Of a stretch of 64,000 bases of DNA, positions 11,251 through 23,467 are shown in pieces (positions within the stretch are counted from its first letter, which is position 1; every line of letters starts with the position of its first letter). Position numbers and translations under genes: made by a program. Under the pieces are notes generated by a model. The model was not told the DNA's origin, did not search any database, and saw only the letters and a list, made by a program, of their open reading frames with translations. This DNA is from Dromiciops gliroides (Eukaryota > Chordata > Mammalia > Microbiotheria > Microbiotheriidae), in assembly GCF_019393635.1 (NCBI RefSeq), contig NC_057861.1:361320453-361384452 (forward strand), given 5' to 3'.

Positions 11251-12880
11251 CCTTCCATCTATTATTCCATTGCCCTTTTCATTAGCCTCAACTCTAAATA
11301 GAAAACATTTTAAAAAAATAAATAACGTGCAATTATAATGACCTCAGAGAAAAGGGAGATGAGAGGGAGAAGAGAAGGGAAAATGTTCCTTCCTCATTTC
11401 ATTGCAAAGGCAGGGACTCTGGGCATAGAATGTCATATGTGCTGTCACACATGCTCAACATATCGATTAGTTTCATGGATCTTCTTTCTTTGTTTTTTTT
11501 TAAAAATATACTTTGTTACAACCAATGCCTTGCTGGTAAAGGGATAGGAGTGATATATTCGACAATGCATATGATGTAAAAACAAAAAGTCAATCAAAAT
11601 AAAATGTAAAAAAACAAAAAAGAAACACTCAAGTTTTCTCCTTGTGTAGTTGGAACTTTGGCTTCCCCTTCAAAGTTCAGAACCCTGGAGTCACTTTGCC
11701 AGACCAGGGGATATCTTCTTATGCAGATGTTTTCTCCTGCCTCTGTTCCAGTCATATACAGGGTCTCCCAACATATTTCTGTTTCAATAGTTCCGATCAC
11801 AAACTCCAGCTTCAGGTACTAAAAGCTGCCAGGTAGCTCTGTCTACCTTAGGAAATGTTTCTCACTAGTTACAGATCTGACATAGCACTCCAATTATCTC
11901 CTAATTTCTTCTGCTTAAGCACTGGGTCCATCGATAGTATCAGCCAGTTAACAGACCTACCTCAAGTCGGGGCTATTTCTCTATCAGTTCCTATGAGAAT
12001 TCGAGCCCTCAGGCCTCTAACCTTTGTCCTAAATCAATAAAGGGAAGGAAAATCCTAGAAATAACTACAGTACCATCTACAGGCCAGATGCGAAATCCTA
12101 AAAAAAAAAATGTTACTTATTCCTAAAGGCTTCAGATTTTTTTTTAAAAATGCGATGTTAACAAATGACAATTTTGTTACTACTATGTTAAACTTAATAT
12201 ATACCTTTGAAATAGAAGTATTTAACAAAAGTTCATACTTTTATGTGCAATCCTATTTTTGCTGTTCTTTACATTTTGAAATGTTTGTGTTTGTTGAGTT
12301 CATAATAAAAATAAGACAAACATTTAAAAGATAGCAGGAAAAGTGGGTTGTGATTTATTGGGCTCAATTCTGTGCTTCCATGGGAACACAAATGTTGCTG
12401 CAAAGCCTCTTTTTCAAATGTATTGTGCTTTATTTGTTACAAGGGTTTCCTTCTTCTTCCCCCCCTCCCCCAATGTGGGGTAGGGATGGAAGGAGAGAAA
12501 ACAGATTTTTGTTTCTTGAAAAAAACAAGATGAAATCAAAGCAAAAACTTATTCTAAAATTCTGCTCTATTATCAATACTGTACCTCGACTCTCCTTTCT
12601 CTACCTCAAAAAAGGAATCTTTTGTAGACACGGTGGATCACAAACTAAGAATTAGGCAGTAATTTAGACTGCTCAACTGATATTAGGACAGACAGCTATC
12701 TGTATAACATACAAAAGCAAAAAGAATTTTCCTTCTGTAATTGATATTGTAAGACCATTGTTTGTATCTCATATCCCTTTTTTAGTCTTCATATGTTAAA
12801 GGAAAATGGAAAAATTGGGCAGAGAAGTGTACTAACAACAAAAATATTTAAAGTGATGGAAAATAAGCATTTTTCTTGGA
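11251..12880. other. Mostly unrecognised; L1 3' remnant at 11,390-11,620
   Basis: At 11,418-11,620 gactctgggcatagaatgtc and the A-rich end suggest an L1 3' UTR. The rest is AT-rich without a nameable feature. Confidence 0.35.
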
Positions 12881-12884
12881 AAAG

Positions 12885-13045
12885 ATAGGTAGCCTATATG
12901 TATGAAACATTAGTAGCAACTTTTTTATTATAGCAAAGAACTGGAAATTAAAGAAGTACTTATCAACTGAAGAATGGCTAAATAGATTATAGTATGCAAA
13001 TATAATAGAATGGTAGGTAATGTAATTATATTATAATTTCTTATT
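12885..13045 (+). mobile_element. L1 ORF2 C-terminal fragment
   Basis: tagcaaagaactggaaatta aagaagtacttatcaactga agaatggctaaat matches the L1 segment seen at 15,200-15,260. Confidence 0.6.
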
Positions 13046-13084
13046 ATTAAGAAATAAGACAATTTCTCATTGCTGTGTAGGCTT

Positions 13085-13460
13085 AGATAGCTCCCCCCCC
13101 CAAAAAAAAGTTAGAGAAGCTACCCTTGACATTTCATTGGTCTGGGGTGGGGGTAAAGCTTCCCAATTACCTAGGGCATAAGAGACGAGCCCATGAGGAG
13201 TTGATGCCTTTAAAACTTGGTGGATGCCCCATGCTTGTGTGAGTTACTACACCCAACACATCCTGCTGACCAGAAATTTCCATGTGGAGATGAGGGGTGT
13301 CATATCTACCTAAACCAGTGCTATATAATTGCTGAATATCCTTTCCATGCTAAGGATAAATAAACCTTTTGTTAACTGTGCATGTCTCATTTCAGTCCAA
13401 CTAAGGACCTGGAGCACAGTCTGAATGAGGTGTAGCCTACCACAACTCCCCTTTGAACCT
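13085..13460 (+). mobile_element. LTR-like fossil with AATAAA
   Basis: A unit bounded by L1 debris on the left and a SINE region on the right, with ataaataaaccttttgttaa near its end and a downstream gtgcatgtctcatttcagtc. The layout fits the U3-R-U5 of an old retroviral LTR. Family unknown and no internal region. Confidence 0.35.
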
Positions 13461-13534
13461 CCTTTCCTTCTATGTGGTTTTTGTTTGGTTGGTTGGTTTA
13501 GTTTGGGGTTTTTGTTTTTGTTTTTGTTTTTTGG

Positions 13535-13653
13535 CCAGGCAATGAGGGTTAAGTGACTTGCCCAAGGTCACACAGCTAGTAAGTGTCAAGTGTCTGAGGT
13601 TGGATTTGAACTCAGGAACTCCTGAATCCAGGGCCGGTGCTCTATCCACTGCG
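13535..13653 (-). mobile_element. CORE-SINE, CCCAT-tail type, 5'-truncated (antisense)
   Basis: Ends at tctatccactgcg, lacking the ccacctagctgcccc head. Confidence 0.88.
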
Positions 13654-13807
13654 ATTTGACTCAGTTCACAAACATTTTATAACCCCCTTCTGTGTGCAAG
13701 GTAGGAGGCACCATTTGTCTAAGGTGAAAATCAGCACTGGCAATAACTGACTTTCAGGACTTTACAGCTTAATGGAGGATTATAGTACTTATACAAGTAA
13801 GAATGGA

Positions 13808-13945
13808 GGGCAGCTAGGTGGCGCAGTGGATAGAGCACCAGCCCTGGATTCAGGAGTTCCTGAGTTCAAATCCCACCTCAGACACTTGACACTTACTAGC
13901 TGTGTGACCTTGGGCAAGTCACTTAACCCCCATTACCCTGCAAAA
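13808..13945 (+). mobile_element. CORE-SINE, CCCAT-tail type
   Basis: gggcagctaggtggcgcagt ... cttgacacttactag ... cccccattaccctgcaaaaa; no clear TSD. Confidence 0.93.
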
Positions 13946-14214
13946 ACAAAACAAAAGTCTCATTAATGCTCTTTTCCCTTTTTTCTTCTCTTGCAACACT
14001 CTCATGCCCCCTCAACTTTCCTTATCCATACCCTGCCAATAGAAACTTTTTTTCCTAATAGATATAGTCAAACAAAACAAATCAATGCAGTCTATAATCA
14101 TGTTTCCTTCTGACCTTACTTCTTTGCCAAGAAATGGAAAGTGTGTTTTATCATACATTCTGAAGTTCTATTGGTCACTGCATTGATCAGTGTTCTGAAG
14201 TCTTTCAAAGTTGG

Positions 14215-15755
14215 TTTCCTTTACATTATTGTGGTCATCATATAAATTGTTCTCCTGAAAGAGGATGGCAAAAACTAGGTATAGACCAACATCTCACACT
14301 ATATACTAAAATAAGGTCAAAATGGGTACATGATTTACATATAAAGGGTGATACTATAAGCAAATTAAGAGAGCATAGAATAATCTGTTAGATTTATGGA
14401 CAGGAAGAATTTAGAACCAAAGAAAATATAGAGGGCAGCTAGGTGGCGCAGTGGATAAAGCACCCTCCCTGGATTCAGGAGGACCTGAGTTCAAATCTGG
14501 CCTCAGACACTTGACCCTTACTAGCTGTGTGACCCTGGGCAAGTCACGTAACCCTCATTGTCCTGCAAAAAAAAGGAAAATAAAAAGATAATAAAGACAA
14601 TATAGAGAGCAATACAAAATGTAAAATAGATAAATTTGATTATATAAAATTAAAAACCTTTTGCACAAATAAAACTAATATAACTTAGATTATAAGGAAA
14701 GCAGAAAACTGGAAAAGAATTTTTGAAAAAAAAGTCTCTGATAAAGCCCTCATTTCTCAAATATATAGAGAATTAAGTCAAATTTATAAAAATACAAGTC
14801 ATTTCCCAATTAATAAATGGTCAAAGGATATGAACAGGCGGTTTTCAGACAAATCAAAGTTATTTATAGTCACATGAAAAATACTCTAAATCTGTACTGA
14901 TCAGAGATGCAAATTAAAACAACTTTGAGGTATCACCTCACACCTCTTAGGGTGGCAAATATAACAAGAAAGGAAAATATTGGATGTTGAAGGAGATGTG
15001 GGATAATTGGGACTCTAATCCACTGTTGGTGGAGTTGTGAACTGATCCAACCATTCTGGAGAGCAATTTGGAACTATCCCCAAAGAGCAACTAAATTGTT
15101 CATACCCTTTGATACAGCAATACCACTGCTAGGTTTATATCCCAAAGACATTCCAAAAAACAGAAAAACACCTATTTGTACAAAAATATTTATAGCAGCT
15201 CTTTTTGTGGTGTCTAAGAATTGGAAATTAAAGGAATGCCCATCCATTGGGGAATGGCTAAACAAGCTGTGGTATATGATGTTGATGGAATATTATTATG
15301 CTATAAGAAATGACAAACAGGATGATTTCAGAAAAGCCTGGAAGGACTTGTATGAACTGATGCATAGTGAAGTGAGCAGAACCAGGAGAATGTTTTGTGC
15401 ACAGAGACAACAATATTGTTTGATGTAGAACTATGAATGATTTAACTATCATCAACAATACAATGATCCAAGACAATCCCAATGGACTAATGATAAAGCA
15501 TACTATCCACCTCCAAAGAAAGAACTGATATTGATTGAACACAGACTGAGGCATGCTATTTTTCGCTTTCTTTCATTTTTTTCCTTTAATTCAAGTCTTC
15601 TTATACAAAATGACTAATAGGATGTTTTACATGATTACACATGTATAACCTATATCTGATTGCTTACCACCTCAGGGAGGAGAAAAGCGAGTGGGGGAAG
15701 GAGGAATAGAATTTGGAACTCAAAACTTAAAATAAAATGTTTATTATTATTTTTA
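14215..15755 (+). mobile_element. L1, 5'-truncated: ORF2 C-terminus and 3' UTR
   Basis: From taggtatagaccaacatctc to a 3' UTR with gattgcttaccacctcaggg and an aataaaatg-rich end. A 110-codon open stretch at 15,096-15,428 encodes DTAIPLLGLYPKD, CTKIFIAALFVVSKNWK and LNKLWYMMLMEYYYAIRND, the L1 ORF2 C-terminus. Upstream frames are broken. A SINE interrupts it at 14,433. Confidence 0.9.
14433..14574 (+). mobile_element. CORE-SINE, CCCAT-tail type, inside L1
   Basis: Flanked by near-identical agaaaatatagag and agacaatatagag, a slightly diverged TSD. Confidence 0.92.
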
Positions 15756-16230
15756 AAAACATGTAATTGGGGGGGAAATATTTTTTAAAAATTAATCTTC
15801 CTGAAAAAGGGGGACACACTTTTTATGGTGAGATGCCTTTGGAAAGACATACACCTACAGGATTTATATTTGCATACATACATACATACATACATGTATA
15901 TATAGTAGCCAGCAACTATAACATTATATTCGTGATTATCTTTCTGGATCTCTCTTCTCTATATTTTCAGGTAAGGGGGAATAGAATTTAGAACTCAAAA
16001 CTTTAAATAAAAATGTTTATTATTTAAAAAATAAATTGTTCTGCTTGTTCTGCTCACTTTACTCTGCATCACAGTTCATGCAAGTATTCACATGCCACAA
16101 TTCATTTTCCCTCAGAATTTTCTTAGCACTTGTTTTATGACTCTAATTCACTTGTTGGGTATTATAATTGTCTGTATTTGTGTCTTCTCCTATTAGAATG
16201 AAAACTCTTCAAGGGTATGAATTCTGTCTT
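15756..16230. other. L1 3'-end-like debris and unrecognised sequence
   Basis: At 15,965-16,020 ggggaatagaatttagaact caaaactttaaataaaaatg repeats the L1 3' end seen at 15,705-15,745, so a second L1 tail is probably present. A tacatacatacatacata run sits at 15,875-15,895. Confidence 0.45.
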
Positions 16231-16239
16231 TTCCAAACT

Positions 16240-16462
16240 GCATCTACTGACCTGGACTTAGGAAGATCTGAGTTCAAATCCAGTCTCAAACATACTAGCT
16301 ATGTGACCCTGGGCAAGTCACTTAACCATTTACTTCAGTTTCCTCATCTGTAAAATGAGCTGGAGGAAGGAATGGCAAACAACTCCAACATCTTTGCCAA
16401 GAAAACCCCAAAAAGGGGTCAAGAAGAGCCTGACATAACTGAAAACAACTCAACAACAATGG
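16240..16462 (+). mobile_element. Mar1-like CORE-SINE with RTE-type tail
   Basis: Core tagctatgtgaccctgggca, middle ctcatctgtaaaatgagctg, and tail ccaagaaaaccccaaaaagg ggtcaagaagagcctgacat aactgaaaacaactcaacaac. The tail resembles the end of the RTE LINE at 48,421. Confidence 0.8.
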
Positions 16463-16960
16463 TGCTTTGAAAAATACTCTGTAGTAGATACTTAAATAGT
16501 ATCATCACAGGGTCTCAGGATGCTAGGGGAAGGGAGGAGGGCGCCTATTACAACCATCAGAGTTTTACTCAAAGGTCTCAAGAGACATGATATTGGAACT
16601 TGGCATTAGAACAGGATGCTTAGTAAGAGATGGAGAGAACCTATCTTTCTGAGCCATGTGGTTGGAGTAGATTGTGGACAGGGTTTAGTTAAGGTGTTTG
16701 AGAAATGTGCTGACTCTTCCCTACGGGCCCTTGATCTGAGATTCTTGAAGCCTTTTGTTCTAGGACAGTGGTGAGTGGAGCTATGGGGTCAACCAGAGAG
16801 ATTTTGGAGAACTGAAAGTGTGGGCTGATGAGACTGACACTAGCACAGAGTTGCTGACACCTTCTTTCCTTCCACTTTGATCTAAAAGAAGGTGTAAGCA
16901 GCCTCCTTGTTAACAGTCCAGATTTCTGTCTCTCCAGTCTTCTGTAGCTGGAAAAGTTTT
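16463..16960. other. Unrecognised intergenic sequence
   Basis: Nothing nameable apart from scattered low-complexity bases. Confidence 0.45.
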
Positions 16961-16963
16961 AAA

Positions 16964-17103
16964 GGGACAGCTAGGTGATGCAGTGGATAGAGCACCAGCC
17001 CTGGAGTCAGAAGGACCTGAGTTCAAATGTGACCTTGATACCTTAGTAGCTGTGTGATCCTGGGCATCTTCCTTAACCCCAATTTTCCCCTCCCACCCAA
17101 AAA
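16964..17103 (+). mobile_element. CORE-SINE, diverged
   Basis: gggacagctaggtgatgcag ... gctgtgtgatcctgggcatc ... ccccaattttcccctccc; more diverged than its neighbours. Confidence 0.85.
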
Positions 17104-17548
17104 AAGAACTTTAAACTAGCCAGCAAAACAAGCAGAAGGTGGTTTTATCTAAGCAAACTGTTCCCTGCCCTCCCACTACTTACTGGCCTTATTGCTATCA
17201 CTTTTATTCCCTTTGATCAGAATGAAAACTTGGTGACCATTAATTCTGAGTTCTGTGGCTTATGATGGTGTCTCCATGATAGATTTGGAAAGAAGTTTTG
17301 AAAACACTGGAGACACCATTCCTTTTTATTCAAGTTGTGTGTCGGGGGGAAGTCCCTGGGTCCCTAAAAGAGAGACACGGTGAATAAACCTAAACACTCA
17401 TCCCCTACACCAGTTGGAGAAGCCACGGAGGCAAACAGAAGCCCATTTGGGTGCGTATTTTGACTTTGAACTTGTTGAGGTTGAGTGTTGCTTTCAGCTG
17501 TGTCCCAAGTTCTGGAGTTTTCTGTTCTTCATTAAGATTGAGGTGTTG

Positions 17549-17700
17549 GGGGCAGCTAGGTGGTGCAGTGGATAGAGCAATGGCCGTGGATTCAGGAGGA
17601 CCTGAGTTCAAATCCGGCCTCAGACACTTAACACTTACTAGCTGTGTGACCCTGGACAAGTCACTTGACCCCAATTGCCTCAGTAAAATTAAAAAAAAAA
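17549..17700 (+). mobile_element. CORE-SINE, CCTCA-tail type with TSD
   Basis: Perfect 15-bp duplication aagattgaggtgttg at 17534-17548 and 17701-17715. TTAACAC subtype. Confidence 0.95.
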
Positions 17701-18132
17701 AAGATTGAGGTGTTGAGGCTATACCTGCTAAAGGCTCTGGAGGCAACTTTGGCTGCAGGTTTCTATAGCAGAGAGGTCTCCCCATAAATGTACATAGGGT
17801 TATCACTCAGCTCTATATATTATTTACACAGATTCTAATTACACATTGTGCTCCTTTCCCCTACCTCATTTCTCTTGTATTTGCTTTTGTATGTCTGACC
17901 CTTTCACTGATCATAAATTTCTTTTAAGAAGTGACTTTTTTTTGCTGTTTCTTGGGTTTACCTCTAAGTAACATTTACACATATAATAGAATAAAAGTAT
18001 AGAATATTTTACTAATCCAATAAGCACTTATCTAGCACCTATTATACATGTGTATATGCCTAGCAAACACATATAAATATATAACATAACCATTTATCAA
18101 ACACCTATTACATATGTATATACATATACCTT

Positions 18133-18355
18133 GGGGGTAGCTAGTGGTACAGGAGACAGAGTGCTGGATCTGGAGTCAGGAAGACCTGGGGTCAAATTTA
18201 GTCTTACTTAGATAGTTCCTAGCTGTGTGACTTTAGGCAAGTCACTTAACCTCTGTTTGTTTCAGTTTCCTCATCTATAAAATGGGGGAAATAATAGCAC
18301 TTACCTCCCAGGGTTGTTGTAAGGATCAAATGAGATAATAAAGCACAGTTAGTTA
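18133..18355 (+). mobile_element. MIR/Mar1-like CORE-SINE
   Basis: ctggatctggagtcaggaag, gctgtgtgactttaggcaag, cagtttcctcatctataaaa and ccagggttgttgtaaggatc; the standard MIR-type order. Confidence 0.8.
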
Positions 18356-18764
18356 TGATGATTATGCACTTATATACCTATGTGCACACACACACACACA
18401 CATATATAGTAGATGACTGATAAAATGCTGATTGAATTAATAAATAAGCCAGTTATACCAATTCTGTCCTCAGATTCAGACTTCCATCCATTTATTTGAT
18501 CAGACAAATTAAAATTACTATGATCCCAGGTCACTGAGCACCTTTTTCATGGGGATAGATGCTCCAGAGGCAAGATAAATTAGGATGATTAGAATCTTGA
18601 GGGCTAATAGAACAGCTGGCTCCCACCACTCTTTCATTTGGAAAAGAATAAGGTACATTTCAGTCCAACCTTGTGGATGCCTAAATTTCCTCTCAGGTCT
18701 CAAAACTCTATATATCCTTGCATAATCATAAAAAATAATGATAATGATAATGACATTGATATGC

Positions 18765-18945
18765 TGCTATAAGGTTTGCAAAGAACTTTACAAATGTTAT
18801 TTCATTTTATCTTCACAACTGTGGAAGGTAGGTGATATTATTATCTCCATTTTACAGATGAGGAAATGGAGGTATACAGGGTAAGTGACTTGCCCAGGGT
18901 CACATAGCTAGGAGGTATGATAGGCCACATTTGAAATCAGTTGTT
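18765..18945 (-). mobile_element. MIR-type SINE (antisense)
   Basis: ttatttcattttatcttcac, ttttacagatgaggaaatgg, aagtgacttgcccagggtca in antisense order. Confidence 0.75.
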
Positions 18946-19010
18946 CATAAGTTTAAGCACGTTATGAGCTTTTACTCAGATTCAACAACACTAAAAAAAT
19001 CCTTGGGTAA

Positions 19011-19159
19011 GGAGGCAGCTAGATGGCGTAGTGGATAGAGCACTGGCCCTGGATTCAGGAGTACCTGAGTTCAAATCTGGCCTCAGACACTTACCACTTA
19101 CTAGCTGTGTGATCCTGGGCAACTCGCTTAACCCCAAGTGCCTCACCAAAAAAGAGAAA
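19011..19159 (+). mobile_element. CORE-SINE, CCTCAC-tail type with TSD
   Basis: Perfect 18-bp duplication aaaaaaatccttgggtaa at 18993-19010 and 19160-19177. Confidence 0.95.
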
Positions 19160-19229
19160 AAAAAAATCCTTGGGTAAACTGAAGGACCAAATTTTGTACT
19201 CTGAAAATTTCTTCAGAATTTCCTTGTCT

Positions 19230-19393
19230 AGGGGCAGCTAGATGGCGCAGTACATAGAGCACTGGCCCTGGAGTCAGGAGTACCTGAGTTCAAATCCGGC
19301 CTCAGACACTTAACACTTACTAGCTGTGTGACCATGGGCAAGTCACTTAACCCCAATTGCCTCACTTAAAAAAAAAAAGAAAGAAAGAAAAAT
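19230..19393 (+). mobile_element. CORE-SINE, CCTCACT-tail type with TSD
   Basis: 13-bp duplication aatttccttgtct at 19217-19229 and 19394-19406, followed by a short gaaa-repeat tail. TTAACAC subtype. Confidence 0.94.
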
Positions 19394-19891
19394 AATTTCC
19401 TTGTCTTTTGTGTAGGATGGAGAGCCTGGGGATCTGTCTGGTCTAATCTTATCTCTTCATCTTAGGTATTATTAGGTATTAATAGAAATGCAAAGTCCAA
19501 AATGAGGCACACTGTAGTCTTAGCTATATTAATTGGCATTATCATATACATTATGGGTGCTACATTTTACCAAACCAAACTCATCCCCACAAGAGTATCA
19601 CCAGTGTAATGAAGGTACTCACCAATACACATGGATAAGTTGAAGAAATTGGAAATATTTAGCCTGAGAAAGAGCAACCTCAGGATATATGATTTAATAT
19701 CTGTTTTTAAATATTTGAAAGAATAACACTTAGAAGAGGAATTGTCATAGAACATTAACTCAAATTAACAGCTTTATTTGACATTTTTTCTCCCTTTTAT
19801 TAGTTCAAATAAATCAAGTATGGAGGGTTTTGTAATTGACATGCTAATTGTGTTTACTTAAATAGTATTATTTTAAAAACAAACAGCATGA

Positions 19892-20045
19892 GATCCAGCA
19901 TGGTTCGGTGGGAAGAGCATCCAATTTGAAATCTGAGTTCCTGGGCTCAAATCTCAGCTCTGTTATTTGCTATTCATATGAGCCTGGGCAAGTTACTTAA
20001 CTTCTCTGGAAAATGTATCTGGTTATTCATCTTTAAAATGGCAGG
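19892..20045 (+). mobile_element. MIR remnant
   Basis: gagcctgggcaagttactta and catctttaaaatgg preserve the MIR core spacing; otherwise diverged. Confidence 0.55.
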
Positions 20046-20826
20046 TTTCACACAAATAAAATCAGATCTAAACAATTGGAAAACTATCAATTGCTCATGG
20101 GTTAGGCTGAGCTAATATAATAAAAATGACAATTCTGCCTAACCTAATTTACTTATTCAGTGTCATACCAATCAAACTACCAAAAAACTATTTGATAGAA
20201 CTAGAAAAAAAACATCAAAATCCATCTGGAAGAACAAGTGGTCAAGAATATCAAGGGAATTAATAAAAAATAAGGAGGCCTAGCAATAGCAGATCTCAAA
20301 GTATATTATAAAGCAGTAATCATCAAAACTAGCTGGTACTGGCTAAGAAATAGAGTGATGGAGTAGTGGAATAGATTTGGTGCACAAGACACAGTAGTAA
20401 ATGACCACAGTAATTTAGTGTTTGATAAACCCAAAGAACCCAGCATCTGGATAAGACCTCACTGTTTTACAAAAAACTGCTAGAAAAACTGGAAAACAAT
20501 AGGGTACACACTAGATATAGACCAAAATCTCACACTTTTTGCCAAGATAAGGTAAAATTGGGTACATAATTTAGACATAAAGGGTGATTCCATAAGCAAA
20601 TTAGAAGAGCAAGGAATAGTCTACCTATTAAATCTATGGAGAAGGGAAGAATTCATGACCAAACAAGAGATGGAGAGCATTACAAAATGTAAAATAAATA
20701 ATTCTGATTATATTAAATTAAAAAGGTTTTGCACAAACAAAACCAATGTAACCAAAATCAGAAGGAAAGCAGAAAGCTGGGAAACAATTTTTATATCAAG
20801 TGTCTCTGATAAAGAACTCATTTCTT

Positions 20827-21307
20827 TTTTTTATTTTTAATTTTTTTAATTAATAAAGTATTTTATTTTTTCCCCGTTACATGTAAAGATAGTTCTCAAC
20901 TTTTGTTTATACAAGCTTTACAATTTCAGATTTTTCTCTCTCCCTCCCCTCCCTTCCCCCTCCCCTAGACAGCAGGTAATCTGATATAGGTTTTATATAT
21001 ATATATATATATATATACATACATAATAACATTAAACATATTTCTGCATTAGTCATGTTATAAGAGAAAAAATCAGAGCAATGATGAAAAACCTCAAAAT
21101 AGAAAAAAACAACAGCATCAAAACCACAAGAAATAGTATGGTTCATTCAGCATCTATACTTCGCAGTTCTTTTTTTTTTTTTCTTGGATTTGGAGATCCT
21201 CTTCCATCACAAGTTCCCTGGAACTCTTCTGTGCCATTGCATTGGTGAGAAGAATATAGTCCATCACAGTAGATCAACACTCAATGTTGATGATACTGTG
21301 TACAATG
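20827..21307 (-). mobile_element. L1 3' end inserted in antisense, with 15-bp TSD
   Basis: The insert starts with a poly(T)-rich end and continues as the antisense of an L1 3' UTR (atctgatataggtt, acattaaacatatttctgca ttagtcatgtt). Flanked by perfect aagaactcatttctt at 20812-20826 and 21308-21322. A (TA)n run lies at 20,996-21,017. It is a 5'-truncated L1 that used the minus strand. Confidence 0.93.
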
Positions 21308-22050
21308 AAGAACTCATTTCTTAAATATATAGGGAACTGAGTCAAATTTATAAGAATTCAAGCAATTCCCCAACTGATGCATGGTCAAAGGATATGAACA
21401 GGCAGTTTTCAGATGAAGAAATCAAAACTATCTATAGGCATATGAAGAAGAGCTCTACATCACTTCTGATTAGAGAAATTCAAATTAAAACAACTCTGAG
21501 GTAACACCTCACACCTATCAGATTGGTTAATATGACAAAAAAAAAGAAAATGATAAACGTTAGAGAGGATGTAGGAAAATTGGGACACTAATGATCTGTT
21601 GGTAGAGTTGTGAACTGATCCAACCATTCTGGAGAGCAATTTGGAACTATCCCCAAAGAGCAACTAAATACACTTCTATCCAGAAATGCCACTACTAGGT
21701 CTATATTCCAAAGAGATCCTAAAAAAGGGGAAAGGACCTACACATACAAAAATATTTATAGCAGCTCTTTTCACAGTGGCAAAATATTGGAAATTGAGGG
21801 GATGTCACATCAATTGGGAAATGGCTGAATAAGCTCTGGCATGTGAATGTAATGAAATACTATTGTGCAATAAGAAATGATGAGCAGGTAGATTTCAGAA
21901 AAACCTGGAAAGACTTGCATGAACTGATGGAAAGTGAAATGAACAGAACAGGAAAACATTGTACACAGTATCAGCAACACAATGATCCAAGACAAAGGAC
22001 CCATGATGGAAAATGCTACCCACATTTAGATAAAGAACTGATGGATGCTG

Positions 22051-22208
22051 GGGGCGGCTAGGTGGCGCAGTGGATTAAGCACCAGCCCTGGATTCAGGAG
22101 GACCTGAGTTCAAATCCGGCCTCAGACACTTGACACTTACTAACTGTGTGACCCTGGGCAAGTCACTTAACCCCCATTGCCCCGCAAAAACAAACAAAAA
22201 ACAAAAAA
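22051..22208 (+). mobile_element. CORE-SINE, CCCAT-tail type with 19-bp TSD
   Basis: Perfect duplication aaagaactgatggatgctg at 22032-22050 and 22209-22227; tail cccccattgccccgcaaaaa. Confidence 0.96.
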
Positions 22209-22517
22209 AAAGAACTGATGGATGCTGAATGCAGACTGAAGCCTACTTTTTTCACTTACTTTATTTTTTCGTGTTTTTTTTCCTTTTGAACTGTTTCTTC
22301 TTTCACAACTGTGACTGATATGCATATATATTTTACATAATCACATATATATATAACCTATATCAAATTACAATTTTAGGAAGAAGTGAGGGAAGGGAGG
22401 AAGGGTGACAAATCTGGAGCTCAAAATCTTATAAAAATGAATACTAAAATTGTCTTGACATACAGTTGGGAAAAAATAAAATACTATTAAAAATAAAATG
22501 GTAGGGGTTGGACTTTT

Positions 22518-22762
22518 GTTGTTTTGTTGTGTCTGATTCTTTGTGACCCCATTTTTGGTTTTCTTGGCAAAAACACTAGAATGGTTTGCCATTTCCTTCT
22601 CCAGTTTATTTTATACATGAGGAAACTGAGGCAAACAGAGTTAAGTGATTTGACCAGGGTAACACACCTAATAAGTGTCTGAGGTCAGATTTGAACCCAG
22701 AAAGGTGAGTCTTCTTGATTCCAGGCCCTGAACTCTAACCACTGTTACCACCTAGCTGTCCC
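22518..22762 (-). mobile_element. Mar1-like CORE-SINE with RTE-type tail (antisense)
   Basis: Starts ttgttttgttgtgtctgatt ctttgtgacccca, the antisense of an RTE-type 3' end, then ccatttccttctccagttta and the CORE to ccacctagctgtcc. Confidence 0.82.
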
Positions 22763-23180
22763 CAGTGCTGGTCTAGGTGATCTCTAAGGTTCCTTTCAGG
22801 TCTGAATCTCTGATTCTCTAAGTTGTTCTGCTAAGTCTCATAGGGCAAGACTAGGAGCAAAAACCAGAAGTTTCAAAGAGGCAGATTTTGGCTTCATAAA
22901 AATTAAAATATTCTAAGAGTTAGAAAAAATAGAATGGACCGACTCAGCAGGTAGTGTTTCCTAACACTGGAGGTCTTCAAGGGGATCCTGAATCATTAGG
23001 TATGTGTGCTGCAGAGGGCATTCCTTGGATATTGATTAGAGTAGATTGTCTTTGAATTTCTTTCTAAATCTGAGATTTTATGATTCCATTGAAGGTTCAT
23101 TGATTGAGAATTGGGGAAAAAAAAGAAATAAAGAATTGGAAGGTACCTGATCTGGTTTGTACCTCTCCCCATCCACCTCC
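22763..23180. other. Mostly unrecognised intergenic sequence
   Basis: No gene; fragments such as gattgtctttgaatttcttt ctaaatctgagatttt look like a MIR tail but are too short to call. Confidence 0.35.
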
Positions 23181-23184
23181 AAAC

Positions 23185-23305
23185 CTCATTTTACAGATGA
23201 GGAAACTGAGACCTAGGGAAATTAAGTGACTTGTCAAAGATCATACAAATAGGAATCACCAGAGACAGCATTTGAAACCAGGTACTCTACCTCCTGAACC
23301 ACTGC
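23185..23305 (-). mobile_element. MIR-type SINE (antisense)
   Basis: cattttacagatgaggaaac tgagacctagggaaattaag tgacttgtcaaagatcata. Confidence 0.7.
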
Positions 23306-23330
23306 TTTTCCTTTTTCTTTTTCTTTTTTT

Positions 23331-23467
23331 GGTGAGGCAATTGGGGTTAAGTGACTTGCCCAAGGTCACACAGCCAGTTAAGTGTCAAGTGTCTGAGGCT
23401 GGATTTGAACTCAGGTCCTCCTGAATCCAGGCCCGGTGCTTTATCCACTGCGCCACCTAGCTGCCCC
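23331..23467 (-). mobile_element. CORE-SINE, CCTCACC-tail type (antisense)
   Basis: ggtgaggcaattggggttaa ... gtgtcaagtgtctgagg; TTGACAC with the CCTCACC tail. Confidence 0.93.

Larger units (their letters stand above)
20048..22500 (+). mobile_element. L1, 5'-truncated, with nested L1 and SINE
   Basis: Begins in ORF2 downstream of the RT core (the frame reads like IPIKLPKNYLIELEKK) and runs to the L1 3' UTR. A second L1 3' end (20,827-21,307, minus) and a SINE (22,051-22,208) have inserted, each leaving a long TSD. Reading frames are broken at several points besides the insertions. The C-terminal stretch at 21,843-21,960 encodes MKYYCAIRNDEQVDFRKTWK. Confidence 0.9.

Noticed and set aside
15096-15428. 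A 110-codon ORF as a host protein
   Set aside because: It is the C-terminus of L1 ORF2 in a truncated L1.
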